From NCBI RefSeq assembly GCF_013394855.1, contig NZ_JABMLK010000001.1:1240001-1304000 (forward strand): DNA of 64,000 nt. Direction: 5' to 3'. Below the pieces are notes generated by a model. That model was not told the DNA's origin and made no database searches. It saw only the letters and a program-made list of their open reading frames with translations. Shown here piece by piece: positions 48,284 to 58,628 of the stretch. Source of the stretch: Limnobaculum xujianqingii (GTDB lineage: Bacteria > Pseudomonadota > Gammaproteobacteria > Enterobacterales > Enterobacteriaceae). Position numbers and translations under genes: made by a program. Position 1 is the first letter of the stretch. Each line of letters opens with the position of its first letter.

Positions 48284-48643
48284 TCGACGTGACCGTAAAC
48301 AATATACAATTTTTTCACAAATTCCTCACATGGTAAAGAGCATTAACCTTTATTCTGTGGTTTTTGTATAAATAATTATAGCTTATTTGATAAACCTCAA
48401 TATCGTTTCAGCTTTACATCAAGAAAAGCAACTACAAACACTCTTTGAGAAAAATTATCACCTAATATCACAATATATCTATGTTTTATTAAGCATAAGC
48501 ATGGTGTCTATTTTTCTAAAAATAATTTTCAACAAAAATAAATACAGAGCGAATAATACGCGGGAGTCATTAAAGGTCTTGTATTGGTTATGCCGCCAGT
48601 ATGGCGGCATATACTTGGAGGTAAAATTTAAACTTTAGTTAAA
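48284..48643. other. Intergenic region between yejG and bcr with a 10-bp hairpin
   Basis: 360 AT-rich bases. TATGCCGCCA/TGGCGGCATA (48589-48611) forms a perfect 10-bp stem with a three-base loop, 33 bases after the bcr stop, but no U-tract follows on either strand. An 83-codon frame from a TTG at 48387 runs through this hairpin and has no family resemblance; I treat it as chance. Confidence 0.55.
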
Positions 48644-49876
48644 TTAATGTGTACTTTTAGCCAGAGAACGCCAATAGAAAAATACCGAGCCAATAACACA
48701 ACATGCCATTGAGATAACCATTGGCCAGGCTGATTGTGATGTGACTAACGCCAGTATTCCACCCACTGCCGCACCTACACCAAATCTTAACGTTCCCGCC
48801 AGTGAAGCAGCCGTACCGGCCATATGAGGGAAATCTTCCAAAATAATCGCCATCGCATTAGAAGAGATCATCGAGATGCAACCCATATATCCTGCCACAC
48901 CAACCACCATGGCCCAGAACCCCAGCCCGGTCAGTTGGGCAAACACCAACCACATGCCCATAACAAATTGAACCGTCAGGCCCAACCGCATCATTTTCGC
49001 TGCACCTAATCGTCTGACATTACGGCTATTGATGGTGGTCATAATAAACAGACAAAAGATATTCAGGGCAAAATAGTAGCCAAAGTTCTGTGGTGATACT
49101 CCGTTTAAATCAATATAAACAAAAGGTCCGGCGCTTAAAAAGGAGAACATACCGGCAAATGAAAATGCACTGGCCAACATGTAACTGATAACCCGACGAT
49201 GACGAAATAGCGATGCAAAATTACGCAACGTGGTCATAAAATTAAATTTCTGTCGATTCTGTTTATGCAGAGTTTCGGGAATACAGAATTTCACCATAAC
49301 TACGGCAACTAGCGCGACGGCACTCAGAACCCAGAAAATAGCATGCCAGCTCATCCACACCAGTAAAAAACCACCGATAATAGGAGCCATCAGAGGAGCA
49401 ATCGTCATCACCAATGTCACAAAAGACATCATGCGTGAAAACTCATCTTTGCTGAACATATCCCGCATTAATGCACTGATCACTACGCTGGCAGATGCCG
49501 CAGCCAAACCGTGCAGACAACGCAGCAAAATTAGTTGTTCAACACTTTGTGATAAAGCACAGCCTGCCGCCGCGACAGAAAATACCAACACACCACCGAT
49601 GATGACAGGTTTGCGCCCAAGGCTATCTGCCATTGGGCCGTAAAATAACTGGCCGATGGCAAAACCAATAATGTAAGCGCTTAAGGTGAGTTGAACCATA
49701 CCATCACCAACGCCAAAATCTGCCGCAATACCCGGCATCGCCGGTAGATACATATCGATAGACAGCGGCATCAGCATAGACAACAGGCCGAGAATAAATA
49801 TTAACCAGCGTTTAGAAACGCCCGGCGGCATGGTTGTTGATGATTGAGGGTCTGGCTGTGATACAGAATTAGACAC
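48644..49876 (-). CDS. bcr: Bcr/CflA family multidrug efflux transporter
   Basis: A 410-residue major facilitator protein with twelve helices. The DHA1 motifs are present: [18 protein letters not shown] (motif A, near residue 75) and [19 protein letters not shown] (motif B region). Bcr exports bicyclomycin and other drugs with protons. It begins with GTG at 49876 (SNSVSQ follows). It lies 89 bases after rsuA on the same strand, as in E. coli. The gap holds an 11-bp stem TTCTGACTGGC/GCCAGTCAGAA (49922-49947) without a U-tract, which may fine-tune read-through from rsuA. Confidence 0.9.
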   Translation of the reverse strand: MSNSVSQPDPQSSTTMPPGVSKRWLIFILGLLSMLMPLSIDMYLPAMPGIAADFGVGDGMVQLTLSAYIIGFAIGQLFYGPMADSLGRKPVIIGGVLVFSVAAAGCALSQSVEQLILLRCLHGLAAASASVVISALMRDMFSKDEFSRMMSFVTLVMTIAPLMAPIIGGFLLVWMSWHAIFWVLSAVALVAVVMVKFCIPETLHKQNRQKFNFMTTLRNFASLFRHRRVISYMLASAFSFAGMFSFLSAGPFVYIDLNGVSPQNFGYYFALNIFCLFIMTTINSRNVRRLGAAKMMRLGLTVQFVMGMWLVFAQLTGLGFWAMVVGVAGYMGCISMISSNAMAIILEDFPHMAGTAASLAGTLRFGVGAAVGGILALVTSQSAWPMVISMACCVIGSVFFYWRSLAKSTH

Positions 49877-49965
49877 GCAGAATAATCTCCCGCTATTAAC
49901 GTATTAGTTCATATTGCGATCTTCTGACTGGCCATTGCCAGTCAGAACCATAATGCAAATCCGTT

Positions 49966-50670
49966 TTATCGGGCAGAACCGACGCTATCGACTTCTTGTT
50001 GAGTCAGCGCCCGGTATTCTCCCGGCTCTAAATCCGAATCTAAAAAGATATTGCCGATACGTTCACGATGTAGCGCCACAACGTGATTACCTACGGCAGC
50101 AAACATTCTTTTAACCTGATGATAGCGCCCTTCTGAAATGGTCAAACGAACGGTGGTCTCATCAACTGGCTCTAACAGCGCAGGCTTGGTCAGGTTCTTT
50201 TCACCGTGAAGCTGGACTCCGGCAGTAAACAGTTCTGCGGTATTATCCGCCAATGGAAGTTCCAGAGTAACCAGATAGGTTTTTTCACAGTGATGACGCG
50301 GAGAAGTAATTCGGTGTGACCACTGACCATCATCCGTCAGCAATACCAACCCAGTGGTATCCATATCCAGCCGTCCTGCTGCATGCAGCTTATCCGCTAC
50401 CGGCTCATCAATAAAATAGAGAATGGTCGGATTTACAGGATCGTCGGTGGAACACACGTATCCTTCAGGCTTATTCAGCATGAAATAACGGGGTCCGGTA
50501 AGTTGTACCAGAGGATTCCCGTCATAGGCCACTTCATCTTCCGGCAGAATTTTATAAGAACCGCTCTTAACGATTTCATCATTGATGGTTACCAGACCGG
50601 CTCTTAATTCCCGCCCAACTAAATTGCGGCTAATCCCTAACTGCTGTGACAAAAACTTATCCAAACGCAT
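49966..50670 (-). CDS. rsuA: 16S rRNA pseudouridine(516) synthase
   Basis: 234 residues (E. coli 231). An S4 RNA-binding domain (1-60, [16 protein letters not shown]) precedes the catalytic domain, whose motif [20 protein letters not shown] carries the catalytic Asp. [15 protein letters not shown] is the family C-terminal motif. It modifies U516 of 16S rRNA during 30S assembly. The ATG at 50670 is the family start and has AGGT upstream; a longer frame to 50754 has no support. It is divergent from yecH-radD. Confidence 0.95.
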   Translation of the reverse strand: MRLDKFLSQQLGISRNLVGRELRAGLVTINDEIVKSGSYKILPEDEVAYDGNPLVQLTGPRYFMLNKPEGYVCSTDDPVNPTILYFIDEPVADKLHAAGRLDMDTTGLVLLTDDGQWSHRITSPRHHCEKTYLVTLELPLADNTAELFTAGVQLHGEKNLTKPALLEPVDETTVRLTISEGRYHQVKRMFAAVGNHVVALHRERIGNIFLDSDLEPGEYRALTQQEVDSVGSAR

Positions 50671-50794
50671 GCAATAGATACCTGATGTTGAAATAGCGGT
50701 GCAGTATACCAAACCTGAGTATAAACACTCGCCCTCAATAGCCGCTAAAGGCATAATATGCTCAGTTTATGGTTAATATCTTAAGAGAGAAAAA

Positions 50795-51034
50795 ATGTCT
50801 TCTGTTCATGGCCACCAGGTTTTAGAGATGATGATTGCATCCGAACAACCCTATTCCACAACCAGTCTTATTGAAGCCATCAATCAACGCTTTGGTAGCG
50901 ATGCCCGTTTTCATACCTGTTCGAAGCAAGATTTAACCGCCGCTGAACTGGTTGAGTTTTTAGCATCCAAAGGTAAATTTATTCCCGTTGATGACGGCTT
51001 TACCACCCACGTTGATAAAATTTGTCATCACTAA
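50795..51034 (+). CDS. yecH: YecH-family putative metal-binding protein
   Basis: A 79-residue protein of the DUF2492 family, matching E. coli Yec[17 protein letters not shown] at the start, ARFHTCS in the middle, [13 protein letters not shown], and KICHH at the end. His and Cys residues at the start, middle and end suggest metal binding; the role is not known. In E. coli it lies near tyrP and ftnA, not here. Its stop overlaps the radD start (TAATG), so the two form one translational unit. AGAGAGAAA precedes the ATG. Confidence 0.9.
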   Translation: MSSVHGHQVLEMMIASEQPYSTTSLIEAINQRFGSDARFHTCSKQDLTAAELVEFLASKGKFIPVDDGFTTHVDKICHH

Positions 51035-52788
51035 TGGCATTTACACTGCGGCCATACCAGCAGGAAGCCGTTGACGCTACCCTAAACTATTTCCGCACCC
51101 ATCAGGAACCCGCCGTTATCGTTTTGCCTACCGGAGCGGGCAAAAGCCTGGTGATCGCCGAGTTGGCAAGACTGGCTCGGGGAAAAGTGCTGGTATTAGC
51201 GCATGTAAAAGAGCTTGTTGCCCAAAACCACGCCAAATATTGCGCTTATGGATTAGATGCAGACATTTTTTCTGCCGGACTAAACAAAAAGCAGAGTTCC
51301 GCCAAAGTCGTTTTTGGCAGTATTCAGTCTGTTGCCAGAAATTTAGCTGCATTTAACGACACATTCTCTTTATTGATTATAGATGAATGTCACCGTATTA
51401 GTGATGACAGCGACAGTCAGTATCAACAGATTATCGGGCACTTACGCCAGCAAAATCCCAAACTTTGTCTGTTAGGACTTACTGCTACTCCCTATCGTTT
51501 AGGTCAGGGATGGATCTACCAATACCATTATCACGGCATGATTCGCGGTGATGAAAACTGTCTGTTTCGCGACTGTATTTATGAACTGCCGCTACGTTAC
51601 ATGATTAAACATCACTTTCTGGTACCGCCAGAAAGACTGGATATGCCCATCGTCCAATACGACTTCAGCCGTCTGGAAGCTGGCAGTAATGGTCTGTTTC
51701 GCGAAGTAGACCTTAATCGGGAGCTAAAACAGCAGCAGCGAATTACACCGCATATCGTCAGCCAAATTATGGAGTACGCCCAAAACCGTAAAGGAGTGAT
51801 GATATTTGCAGCTACCGTTGAGCATGCCAAAGAGATATATGGCCTGCTTCCTGCCGGTCGTGCCGCCTTTATTAATGCAGATACGCCGGGAGATGAACGG
51901 GACCGTTTGATCGATGAATTTAAACAACAAAAGCTGCATTATTTGGTAAACGTCGCAGTACTGACTACCGGTTTTGATGCACCACATGTGGATCTGATTG
52001 CTATTCTACGCCCAACGGAATCAATCAGCCTGTATCAACAAATTATTGGTCGTGGGTTACGTCTCTCACCGGGAAAAGAGGATTGCCTGATTTTAGACTA
52101 TGCCGGTAACCCTTATGACCTGTTTACACCGGAAGTAGGCAGCAGTCGGCCACAAAGTGACAGCCAACCGGTACAGGTATTCTGCCCGGGCTGTGGCTTT
52201 GCCAATACATTTTGGGGAAAGTGCACGCCATCAGGAGAAATTATCGAGCATTTTGGCCGCCGCTGTCAGGGCATTCTGGAGGATGATGAAGGCCATCGGG
52301 AGCAGTGTGACTATCGATTCCGTTTTAAAACCTGTCCTCACTGCGGTGCAGAAAACGATATCGCCGCAAGACGCTGCCACCAGTGTCAGGCAATCCTGGT
52401 GGATCCTGACGATATGTTAAAAGATGCCTTGCGTCTGAAAAATGCCAGAGTACTTCGTTGTAGTGGAATGCAGCTTAAACGAGGACTGGATGATAAAGGT
52501 GAATGGCTCAGTATCACCTATTACGATGAAGATGGTGCTGATGTGACAGAACGCTTTCGACTCAAAACGCCAGCCCAGCGAACCGCCTTTCAGCAATTGT
52601 TTATTCGCCCTCATCAGCGAGCTCCGGGGGTTCCTTTTCTCTGGAATAATGCCAGTGATGTGATTCGCCAGCAGGAGTACCTGCGTCATCCTGACTTTGT
52701 TATCGCTTATTTGCGGGGTGAGTTTTGGCGAGTACGCGAAAAGATGTTTGACTATCAGGGCCGCTATCGTCGGGCCAATGAACTGTAA
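51034..52788 (+). CDS. radD: Superfamily 2 helicase-like repair protein RadD (YejH)
   Basis: 584 residues (E. coli 586). SF2 core: Walker [15 protein letters not shown] near residue 36, DECHRI as motif [11 protein letters not shown] as motif III and [14 protein letters not shown] as motif VI. The C-terminal half has two Cys clusters, [14 protein letters not shown] and [18 protein letters not shown], for zinc. RadD supports double-strand break repair and works with RecA and SSB in E. coli. It starts at ATG 51034, sharing a base with the yecH stop; no separate ribosome site is visible, so translation seems coupled to yecH. Confidence 0.95.
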   Translation: MAFTLRPYQQEAVDATLNYFRTHQEPAVIVLPTGAGKSLVIAELARLARGKVLVLAHVKELVAQNHAKYCAYGLDADIFSAGLNKKQSSAKVVFGSIQSVARNLAAFNDTFSLLIIDECHRISDDSDSQYQQIIGHLRQQNPKLCLLGLTATPYRLGQGWIYQYHYHGMIRGDENCLFRDCIYELPLRYMIKHHFLVPPERLDMPIVQYDFSRLEAGSNGLFREVDLNRELKQQQRITPHIVSQIMEYAQNRKGVMIFAATVEHAKEIYGLLPAGRAAFINADTPGDERDRLIDEFKQQKLHYLVNVAVLTTGFDAPHVDLIAILRPTESISLYQQIIGRGLRLSPGKEDCLILDYAGNPYDLFTPEVGSSRPQSDSQPVQVFCPGCGFANTFWGKCTPSGEIIEHFGRRCQGILEDDEGHREQCDYRFRFKTCPHCGAENDIAARRCHQCQAILVDPDDMLKDALRLKNARVLRCSGMQLKRGLDDKGEWLSITYYDEDGADVTERFRLKTPAQRTAFQQLFIRPHQRAPGVPFLWNNASDVIRQQEYLRHPDFVIAYLRGEFWRVREKMFDYQGRYRRANEL

Positions 52789-52834
52789 AAAGAACGGTTT
52801 TATTTGCTGTCACCGGTGAATTCCGTTAGAATCC

Positions 52835-52913
52835 CGTCCGCTTTATAAGCAGATCACTCACCTCGTTGCTGGGTCGCCTGTAACGGGAGTTAATTTCTTT
52901 AAGAGAAAATAAA
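52835..52913 (+). promoter_or_regulatory. rplY leader, probable L25 autoregulatory region
   Basis: The leader has CTCACCTCGTTGCTGGGTCG and then AAGAGAAAATAAA before the ATG. In E. coli L25 is known to repress its own translation through the rplY leader. The sequence here would have to be folded to prove the same structure. Confidence 0.5.
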
Positions 52914-53198
52914 ATGTTTACTATTAATGCTGAAGTACGTACCGAGCAGGGAAAGAGTGCGAGCCGCCGCCTGCGTCATGCTAATAAGTTCCCTGCTATC
53001 GTTTATGGTGGAACTGAGAAGCCAGTTGCTATCTCTTTAGATCAAGATATTCTGATGAATATGCAAGCCAAACCAGGCTTCTATGAAGAAGTTCTGACTC
53101 TGGTTATCGACGGCAAATCAGCTAAAGTTAAAATTCAAGCTGCTCAACGTCACCCGTTCAAACCAAAATTCGCTCATATCGACTTCGTTCGCGCTTAA
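52914..53198 (+). CDS. rplY: 50S ribosomal protein L25
   Basis: 94 residues, the short single-domain form found in enterobacteria. [21 protein letters not shown] opens the protein (21-residue stretch described here by its first positions), and [15 protein letters not shown] closes it. L25 binds loop E of 5S rRNA in the central protuberance of the 50S subunit. AAGAGAAAA precedes the ATG. A strong terminator follows 44 bases after the stop and is shared with convergent yejK. Confidence 0.97.
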   Translation: MFTINAEVRTEQGKSASRRLRHANKFPAIVYGGTEKPVAISLDQDILMNMQAKPGFYEEVLTLVIDGKSAKVKIQAAQRHPFKPKFAHIDFVRA

Positions 53199-53241
53199 TT
53201 GCCAACTGTCATGAGTGCTGCTGATAATCAGCAGTGAATGT

Positions 53242-53269
53242 AAAAAACGCCGCTATGCGGCGTTTTTTT
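53242..53269. terminator. rplY / yejK terminator
   Basis: AAAAAACGCCGC/GCGGCGTTTTTT is a 12-bp stem with loop TAT and seven Ts. It lies between convergent genes, ending 19 bases before the yejK stop, so it can act both ways. Confidence 0.95.
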
Positions 53270-53287
53270 ATGGTTCTGAATCAGCGC

Positions 53288-54298
53288 TTAATTATCTCCG
53301 CCGCTTAAACGACGTTGAAGCTGATCTCGCAGGTTTGGCGGTAGCCCTTTTATGGTTAACGTATCCGTTGCCGGATCCCAGAATACCCGTTCGCCTAATA
53401 GTAGCGCATCAAAACCCAGTGTAATTCCCCCACCGCTGCCAGAGAATTTAGTCAGTTGGCGTAGCGTGCTGCGATCGGCAGGAAAGTGCTCTTCCAGTTC
53501 ATAGCCATTATCATTGGTAAACTGACGGAAATCTTTCTCACCAACAGTGGGTAACTCTTTTGCCAGTTCATCAATGGCAATTTCCTCGCCGGATTGCAGT
53601 TGTCCATTACAATAGGTGTATACCTGCTGACGATATGACTGACGTTCATTTTTATTCAGTTGACCTTCAGCACAATAATCATCAACCGCCTGAAGCAACC
53701 CACGGTTTTGCGCCTTAGCATCCAGACCTTCGCTGGCTGCCAGAAAATCCATGAAAAAGTCGGATACTTTTCTGCCAACGCGCCCTCTCAGGAAGGTCAA
53801 ATAACGCACTGACTCAGGATTAGTTTCCCATTCAGTTAAATCAATACGGGCAACAATATCAGCTCTATCAATATCCAGATAATGCGTGGTCGAAATATCC
53901 AGTTGTTCATTAACCAACATACTGCTACAGCTGGTAAGTACCGCCACCAGTAAATATTCAACAGCCAAATAACGATACTGACAGAAAACCACAATACCGC
54001 CCTCAGCAAACGGGTATTTGGCTAATTCGTTACGTAACATTTCAGTACTATTGCGAGTAAAATCAAGAAAACTCGCCTCTCCTTTGCGGCAACCTTTAAG
54101 TGCATCGGCAAACTGACTCTCACCGTTGAATAGGCCAAAAGCTTTACTCTTTCCGCTATATACCCGATGCAATTCCGCCACCATCTCTTCAGTGGCCTGA
54201 TTATTGGTTAATGGAGAATCACGCAATACGACATCAAGCGTCTGTTCATCACGCTTAATCAACTGATGTAAAACGATCTGGTCAAGATCCAGACTCAT
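53288..54298 (-). CDS. yejK: Nucleoid-associated protein YejK (NdpA)
   Basis: 336 residues (E. coli 335). Family 37 kDa nucleoid protein. Recognisable parts are [38 protein letters not shown], the mid-protein [12 protein letters not shown] and the C-terminal [22 protein letters not shown]. It binds the nucleoid and affects topoisomerase IV and gyrase activity in E. coli. AGAGGAG stands ideally before ATG 54298, which rules out the longer frame to 54415. It diverges from yejL across about 300 bases. Confidence 0.94.
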   Translation of the reverse strand: MSLDLDQIVLHQLIKRDEQTLDVVLRDSPLTNNQATEEMVAELHRVYSGKSKAFGLFNGESQFADALKGCRKGEASFLDFTRNSTEMLRNELAKYPFAEGGIVVFCQYRYLAVEYLLVAVLTSCSSMLVNEQLDISTTHYLDIDRADIVARIDLTEWETNPESVRYLTFLRGRVGRKVSDFFMDFLAASEGLDAKAQNRGLLQAVDDYCAEGQLNKNERQSYRQQVYTYCNGQLQSGEEIAIDELAKELPTVGEKDFRQFTNDNGYELEEHFPADRSTLRQLTKFSGSGGGITLGFDALLLGERVFWDPATDTLTIKGLPPNLRDQLQRRLSGGDN

Positions 54299-54597
54299 AA
54301 CGACTCCTCTGTACGACTGAATATCCACTGTACTAAATTGCCCAGTGATAATGGGAATATAATAACAGGCCCCTCTTTCCGGTACTACCAATGGCTGAAT
54401 ACTTCGCATCCTCACGCGTTATAGACTATATAAGTTGTAGGGTTGTTGTTTCACCATTTGAAGCGGTATTATTCGCACTTCCCCGCAAAATCGCGGAAGA
54501 GAAACAAGATTTTCTGTATAAACTACAGAAAATAATCAATCGATACGGTAAGATAGACGCCATTAAATCACCTGATAAATACACTAAGCACAAATTT

Positions 54598-54825
54598 ATG
54601 CCACAAGCTTCCCGTTACAGTGATGAGCTGGTAGAAAAGTTATTAAGCGAATTGGTTCATGTTCTGGAAAAGAATCAGACACCTACCGACCTTTCTTTGA
54701 TGGTTTTAGGTAACATGGTAACCAACCTGATTAATACCAGCGTTGCCCCTGCGGCCCGGCCTGCTATCGTCCGATCTTTTATTGAGGCTTTACAGGCTTC
54801 GATCAGAGATGATAAAGCCCATTAA
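54598..54825 (+). CDS. yejL: UPF0352 protein YejL
   Basis: 75 residues, exactly the E. coli length. [19 protein letters not shown], then [20 protein letters not shown] and the end IRDDKAH are all conserved. A small helical dimeric protein of unknown role, always next to yejM. The ATG at 54598 is the family start; the frame is open far upstream to 54391 but that part lacks family similarity. yejM follows after about 20 bases, so the two are an operon. Confidence 0.93.
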   Translation: MPQASRYSDELVEKLLSELVHVLEKNQTPTDLSLMVLGNMVTNLINTSVAPAARPAIVRSFIEALQASIRDDKAH

Positions 54826-54846
54826 TTTGTTTACCCAAAAGTGAAT

Positions 54847-56628
54847 ATGGTGACAAACCGTCAGCAATATAAAGAGAAAGTCTCCCAGATGGTTAGCTGG
54901 GGGCACTGGTTCGCTCTCTTTAATATTATTCTCAGCCTGGTACTGAGCAGCCGCTATTTGTTCATTACCGACTGGCCTGGCACCTTGCTGGGGCGTGTTT
55001 ATGCCTTGATAAGCTGGATGGGGCATTTTGGCTTTATCACCTTTGCCGTCTACCTTTTGATCCTGTTTCCGCTGACGTTTATTATTATGTCGCAGCGGCT
55101 GATGAGGGTACTTTCGGCCATTCTGGCGACTGCCGGACTCACACTATTAATTATCGATACCGAAGTCTTCTTCCGTTTTCGTTTGCACCTGAATCCTACG
55201 GTTTGGGGCTTGCTGATCAATCCGGATGAAACCGAACTGGTGCGTGACTGGCAGCTGCTGTTTATCTGTGTTCCTGTCATCTTTTTAATTGAATTGCTGT
55301 TCGGTACCTGGAGCTGGCAAAAGCTACGCAGCCTGAACCGGCAGAAATTTGGCAAACCTTTAGCAGCTCTGTTTATCACCGCCTTTATCTTTACCCATAT
55401 GGCTTATATTTGGGCAGATGCTAACTTCTATCGACCGATTACCATGCAACGGGCAAACTTACCATTGTCCTACCCTATGACTGCCCGCCGTTTTCTGGAA
55501 AAACATGGATTACTGGATGCTCAGGCTTATCAGGATAGATTAACGCAGCAAGGCAACCCGGAAGCCGTTGAAGTTGAATACCCATTAGCCAAATTGAGCT
55601 ATAACCAGAGCGCAGCCAATTACAATCTGTTAGTGATTGTGGTTGATGGTATCCGTAATCAAAATCTGACGGATGACATGCCAAAGCTGTCGGCATTAGC
55701 GGATAAGAATGTTCAATTCACGCGCCATTACAGCTCCGGTAATATGCAGGATACCGGGCTATTTGGCTTGTTCTACGGTATCTCACCTACCTATATTGAC
55801 AGTATTCTGGCGGGGAAAAAGTCTTCAGCCCTGATTACTGCATTAAGTCAGCAAAACTATCAATTTGGTCTGTTCTCTGCATCTGGTTTCAGAAGCCCAC
55901 TTTATCGTCAGGCGCTGTTGTCTGACTTCACCTTGCCGCCAACGGTTGCCCAAAGCAATAGTACAACTACCGGGCAATGGCAAGAATGGGTGAATATGTC
56001 AAACGGAAGTAGTCCGTGGTTTTCCTATATTCAATACAGCAACAATAGCATTGTGAATGCTAACGCCAATAAAGCACCTGCGGACTTCATTAGCAAATAT
56101 CGCAATTCAGTAAATGATATAGACCAGCAAATTGATAATGTGATGCAAACTCTTTCTGATAAAGGTTTGCTGGAAAAAACCGTGGTCGTCATTACAGCCG
56201 CTCATGGCGTTGAGTTTAATGATACTAAGCCAAACGTTCAGGGTTTTGGTCAGAACTATAGTCGCTATCAGTTACAAGTTCCGTTGGTTATCCACTGGCC
56301 AGGAACTCCGGCACAAAAAATTGATAAAATGACCGGCCATACCGACATCATGGCAACCCTGATGCAACGACTGCTGCATGTTAAAAATGCCACCAGTACC
56401 TACACTCAGGGTGAAGACCTGTTTACCGCCCAGCGCCACTACCCTTGGGTAACAGCCGGTGATGCTAAACAACTGGTCGTCATTACACCAGATGAAACTA
56501 TCCTGATCGGTGCTAATGGCCGTTATAAAGCCTATGATGCCAACTTCCAGCAGGTCGATAAGGAAAAACCAAGCCTGTCTTTACTGCTGCAAGTATTAAC
56601 CGACGTTAAGCGTTTTATGGCTAACTGA
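54847..56628 (+). CDS. yejM: Inner membrane sulfatase-like protein YejM (PbgA/LapC)
   Basis: 593 residues (E. coli 586). Five N-terminal helices (to about residue 190) carry the conserved SQMVSWGHWFALFNI. A linker with YPMTARRFLEKHGLLDAQAYQ leads to a sulfatase-fold periplasmic domain from about residue 245. The active-site-like Asp stays in VVDGIRN, but the protein is thought non-catalytic. It senses lipid A in the periplasmic leaflet and controls LpxC decay through LapB. The ATG at 54847 matches the E. coli start; GTG at 54841 is an alternative. Most conserved part is the membrane and linker region. Confidence 0.94.
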   Translation: MVTNRQQYKEKVSQMVSWGHWFALFNIILSLVLSSRYLFITDWPGTLLGRVYALISWMGHFGFITFAVYLLILFPLTFIIMSQRLMRVLSAILATAGLTLLIIDTEVFFRFRLHLNPTVWGLLINPDETELVRDWQLLFICVPVIFLIELLFGTWSWQKLRSLNRQKFGKPLAALFITAFIFTHMAYIWADANFYRPITMQRANLPLSYPMTARRFLEKHGLLDAQAYQDRLTQQGNPEAVEVEYPLAKLSYNQSAANYNLLVIVVDGIRNQNLTDDMPKLSALADKNVQFTRHYSSGNMQDTGLFGLFYGISPTYIDSILAGKKSSALITALSQQNYQFGLFSASGFRSPLYRQALLSDFTLPPTVAQSNSTTTGQWQEWVNMSNGSSPWFSYIQYSNNSIVNANANKAPADFISKYRNSVNDIDQQIDNVMQTLSDKGLLEKTVVVITAAHGVEFNDTKPNVQGFGQNYSRYQLQVPLVIHWPGTPAQKIDKMTGHTDIMATLMQRLLHVKNATSTYTQGEDLFTAQRHYPWVTAGDAKQLVVITPDETILIGANGRYKAYDANFQQVDKEKPSLSLLLQVLTDVKRFMAN

Positions 56629-56699
56629 TTAAAACTAAAGCAAACGTAATGCTCAGGTCTTGCATTAGACTCAAGAAACGGTAGTATTATCATCTGTTT

Positions 56700-56776
56700 C
56701 GGCACGTAGCGCAGCCTGGTAGCGCACCGTCATGGGGTGTCGGGGGTCGGAGGTTCAAATCCTCTCGTGCCGACCA
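56700..56776 (+). tRNA. proL: tRNA-Pro (anticodon GGG)
   Basis: A 77-base cloverleaf from CGGCACG to CGTGCCGACCA with anticodon loop CATGGGGTG. It matches E. coli proL, which also follows yejM. A terminator lies 12 bases after. Confidence 0.97.
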
Positions 56777-56788
56777 AATTCCTCTAAT

Positions 56789-56818
56789 AAAAAACCAACC
56801 TGCTATGGTTGGTTTTTT
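56789..56818 (+). terminator. tRNA-Pro terminator
   Basis: AAAAAACCAACC/GGTTGGTTTTTT is a 12-bp stem with loop TGCTAT and a T-run inside the 3' arm. Confidence 0.93.
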
Positions 56819-56875
56819 ATTGCCCCTATATTTTCGATAAAAAATATTATTATCAGTCCACACCTTCGAATAATA

Positions 56876-57265
56876 TCAATTCACCTGATTACTTTTAACA
56901 AAAGCAAAAATGTAAAATACAATGGGATTTATAATTATTGATACGATTAAAAATTGAACGCTCATTTTAATCATTTCAGAGATCCCATCAAAATAGAGCA
57001 ACCCGGTTTTTTCCGCTATAAACAAAATGGGAGACAGGCATAAAGCATGTGTCAGGCCAGTGGACAGAGCAAAAATTACGCTTTCCTTTTTTATTGGCTT
57101 TCGTGCCTTCTCTTTTGCAAACCATAAAGCCGCAATCAAACTGGCAATTGCAGTCGAAACTAAGCCAATAAAAGTAGTCGTAAGCTCAAAACGACTGCCA
57201 AATACATAGCCCGATGTAATCATTGCGATAAGTGAAATAGTATAAATACTGATGTATTTTGTCAT
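56876..57265 (-). CDS. Small inner membrane protein, ABZJ_00895-like
   Basis: A 129-residue protein with four hydrophobic helices: IYTISLIAMITSGYVFG, FIGLVSTAIASLIAALWF, a third around ALSTGLTHALCLSPILF, and a C-terminal FLIVSIIINPIVFYIFAF. A charged loop, AKEKARKPIKKES, lies between helices two and three. The layout resembles the uncharacterised ABZJ_00895 family; I am not sure of that call. GGGAAGG precedes ATG 57265, which I preferred to TTG at 57268. It is AT-rich and faces tRNA-Pro. No function can be given. Confidence 0.7.
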   Translation of the reverse strand: MTKYISIYTISLIAMITSGYVFGSRFELTTTFIGLVSTAIASLIAALWFAKEKARKPIKKESVIFALSTGLTHALCLSPILFIAEKTGLLYFDGISEMIKMSVQFLIVSIIINPIVFYIFAFVKSNQVN

Positions 57266-57573
57266 CAACCTTCCCTGTTAAAATTTATTTTAAAACGCAT
57301 AGTGACTGGCTTTGATTATATGAACTAACTTAACCACAGTAAATAACATCACTTTCAGTGCTATTTTTAGCAACGCTTACCTGAACTCAATATTTGTACA
57401 AAAAATCATCCATAACACACAAAATATCCCTACATTTATGCAGGTAATTTTCTCTCACAATTAATAAAAGCCATTTCGCTATTCCTTAAAATAATCACAA
57501 CTACAATTTAACTCATGTATCCAATGCGTCGCTTTATTCATTCTTCACGGATGATGCTCAAAGAGGATGACCT
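57266..57573. other. AT-rich intergenic region between two small genes
   Basis: 308 bases, strongly A+T-rich, divergent promoters for the small membrane protein and the 73-residue protein. I see no strong operator, RNA or terminator here. Confidence 0.5.
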
Positions 57574-57795
57574 ATGGATATTATTGAGTATGAGGGGATC
57601 ACTATCACCGTCTATGATGGCGATATCACAACTTTGCCACCAGATGGATTGGTAATTTATGGCGAGTTTGGGCGGCATATGCTGGGTATTGTCGAAAAGG
57701 GCAAGCTTAAAACGCTTAATGCTATACCCTATCAGAGTATCAATGCATTACTGATTGATTTGAAGAAATTAAATGAGGGAGGTCCGCATCATTGA
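57574..57795 (+). CDS. Small protein of unknown function
   Basis: A 73-residue acidic-to-neutral protein with no signal peptide or membrane helix. It begins MDIIEYEGITITVYDG and has beta-like alternation, then a Leu/Lys-rich helix near INALLIDLKKLNEGG, and ends HH. AGAGG lies nine bases before the ATG, a good ribosome site. Codon use is like that of normal genes, so I think it is real. No family is recognised. It stands alone, with no terminator I can see. Confidence 0.65.
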   Translation: MDIIEYEGITITVYDGDITTLPPDGLVIYGEFGRHMLGIVEKGKLKTLNAIPYQSINALLIDLKKLNEGGPHH

Positions 57796-57898
57796 TGTTT
57801 GTTATTGTCTGTTATATCTGGAGGGAAGCAGAGAAAGCAGCAATACATATAGTCTGATGCAACCTTCCCGGCTTAAATGCAGAATCTAAATACAAACA

Positions 57899-58150
57899 TC
57901 AGGTCAAGGTGCTTTCCCGTAACAGATCCAAATAGTCATATCCATCAAAAGTAATACGCGAAATTGACCACTTATCATCCCCATTCTGGGCAGCAATAAC
58001 ATAATGCTTATCGCATAACAGCTGAATATGAGCGGCGACCAATGACGGATCGCGGGTTGAAAAATCTTTATTAGTAATAAATGGAGCGCCCTGCGGTTGC
58101 TGTTCAACTTTCGATAAAATGACTTTCAATAGCTCAAGATCTCTTTTCAT
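57899..58150 (-). CDS. DUF2513-type small winged-helix-like protein
   Basis: An 83-residue protein starting MKRDLELLKVILSKVEQQ, the mark of DUF2513, then HIQLLCDKHYVIA as a likely recognition helix and ISRITFDGYDYLDLLRE as the conserved end. DUF2513 proteins look like small winged-helix regulators and are often in phages or accessory DNA. GAGG lies before ATG 58150 at good spacing; a longer frame to 58228 has no match. No obvious partner gene is adjacent, so a role cannot be assigned. Confidence 0.75.
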   Translation of the reverse strand: MKRDLELLKVILSKVEQQPQGAPFITNKDFSTRDPSLVAAHIQLLCDKHYVIAAQNGDDKWSISRITFDGYDYLDLLRESTLT

Positions 58151-58345
58151 CGCACGCCTCATGTATCTGTCGGGGATTATTACTATTTTAGCAGTCAGTA
58201 AAAAAAGCACCTGCCTGTCTTCAGGCAACCTGAAAAATTTTTAATTAGTCACAGCCATCCGCTCACTATGTGACCGTCCTCTGATTTACACGCTATTTGA
58301 ACTCGTATAATTAAATTTCGGTTAGGCTAACAATAGGGATGTACT

Positions 58346-58570
58346 ATGTTTCCAGAGTACCGTGATTTAATCACTCAGCTTAAAACAACCCACCCTCGTT
58401 TCCATTCATTGTTTGATAAACATAACGACCTCGACCACGAAATCCTGCGTTTACAAGCCCAGAGTGGAAATAGTCTTAACGACAAAATAGCCACCTTAAA
58501 GAAGGAAAAACTACGCCTTAAAGATGAGCTATACCGCATTTTACGAGAGGAGTCTGAGGCTAGAGCCTGA
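58346..58570 (+). CDS. ydcH: YdcH-family (DUF465) small helical protein
   Basis: 74 residues, same length as E. coli YdcH. It begins MFPEYRDLITQLKTTHPRF, has FDKHNDLDHEILRLQ, and then a Lys/Glu-rich coiled coil KKEKLRLKDELYRILREE. The family (DUF465) is small, abundant and of unknown role. In E. coli it is at another locus. ATAGGGATG precedes the ATG. A terminator hairpin begins 27 bases after the stop. Confidence 0.88.
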   Translation: MFPEYRDLITQLKTTHPRFHSLFDKHNDLDHEILRLQAQSGNSLNDKIATLKKEKLRLKDELYRILREESEARA

Positions 58571-58597
58571 TAGTTATACTATCGTTCAAATGCAAAA

Positions 58598-58617
58598 AAC
58601 CCGCCGAAGAGCGGGTT
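58598..58617 (+). terminator. ydcH terminator
   Basis: AACCCGC/GCGGGTT with loop CGAAGA, followed by ATTTTTTG. The A-run on the left lets it end the convergent gene at 58629 as well. Confidence 0.9.
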
Positions 58618-58628
58618 ATTTTTTGATT

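Noticed and set aside
48387..48638. 83-codon frame from a TTG start between yejG and bcr
   Set aside because: No ribosome site, no family resemblance, AT-driven residues, and it spans a hairpin.
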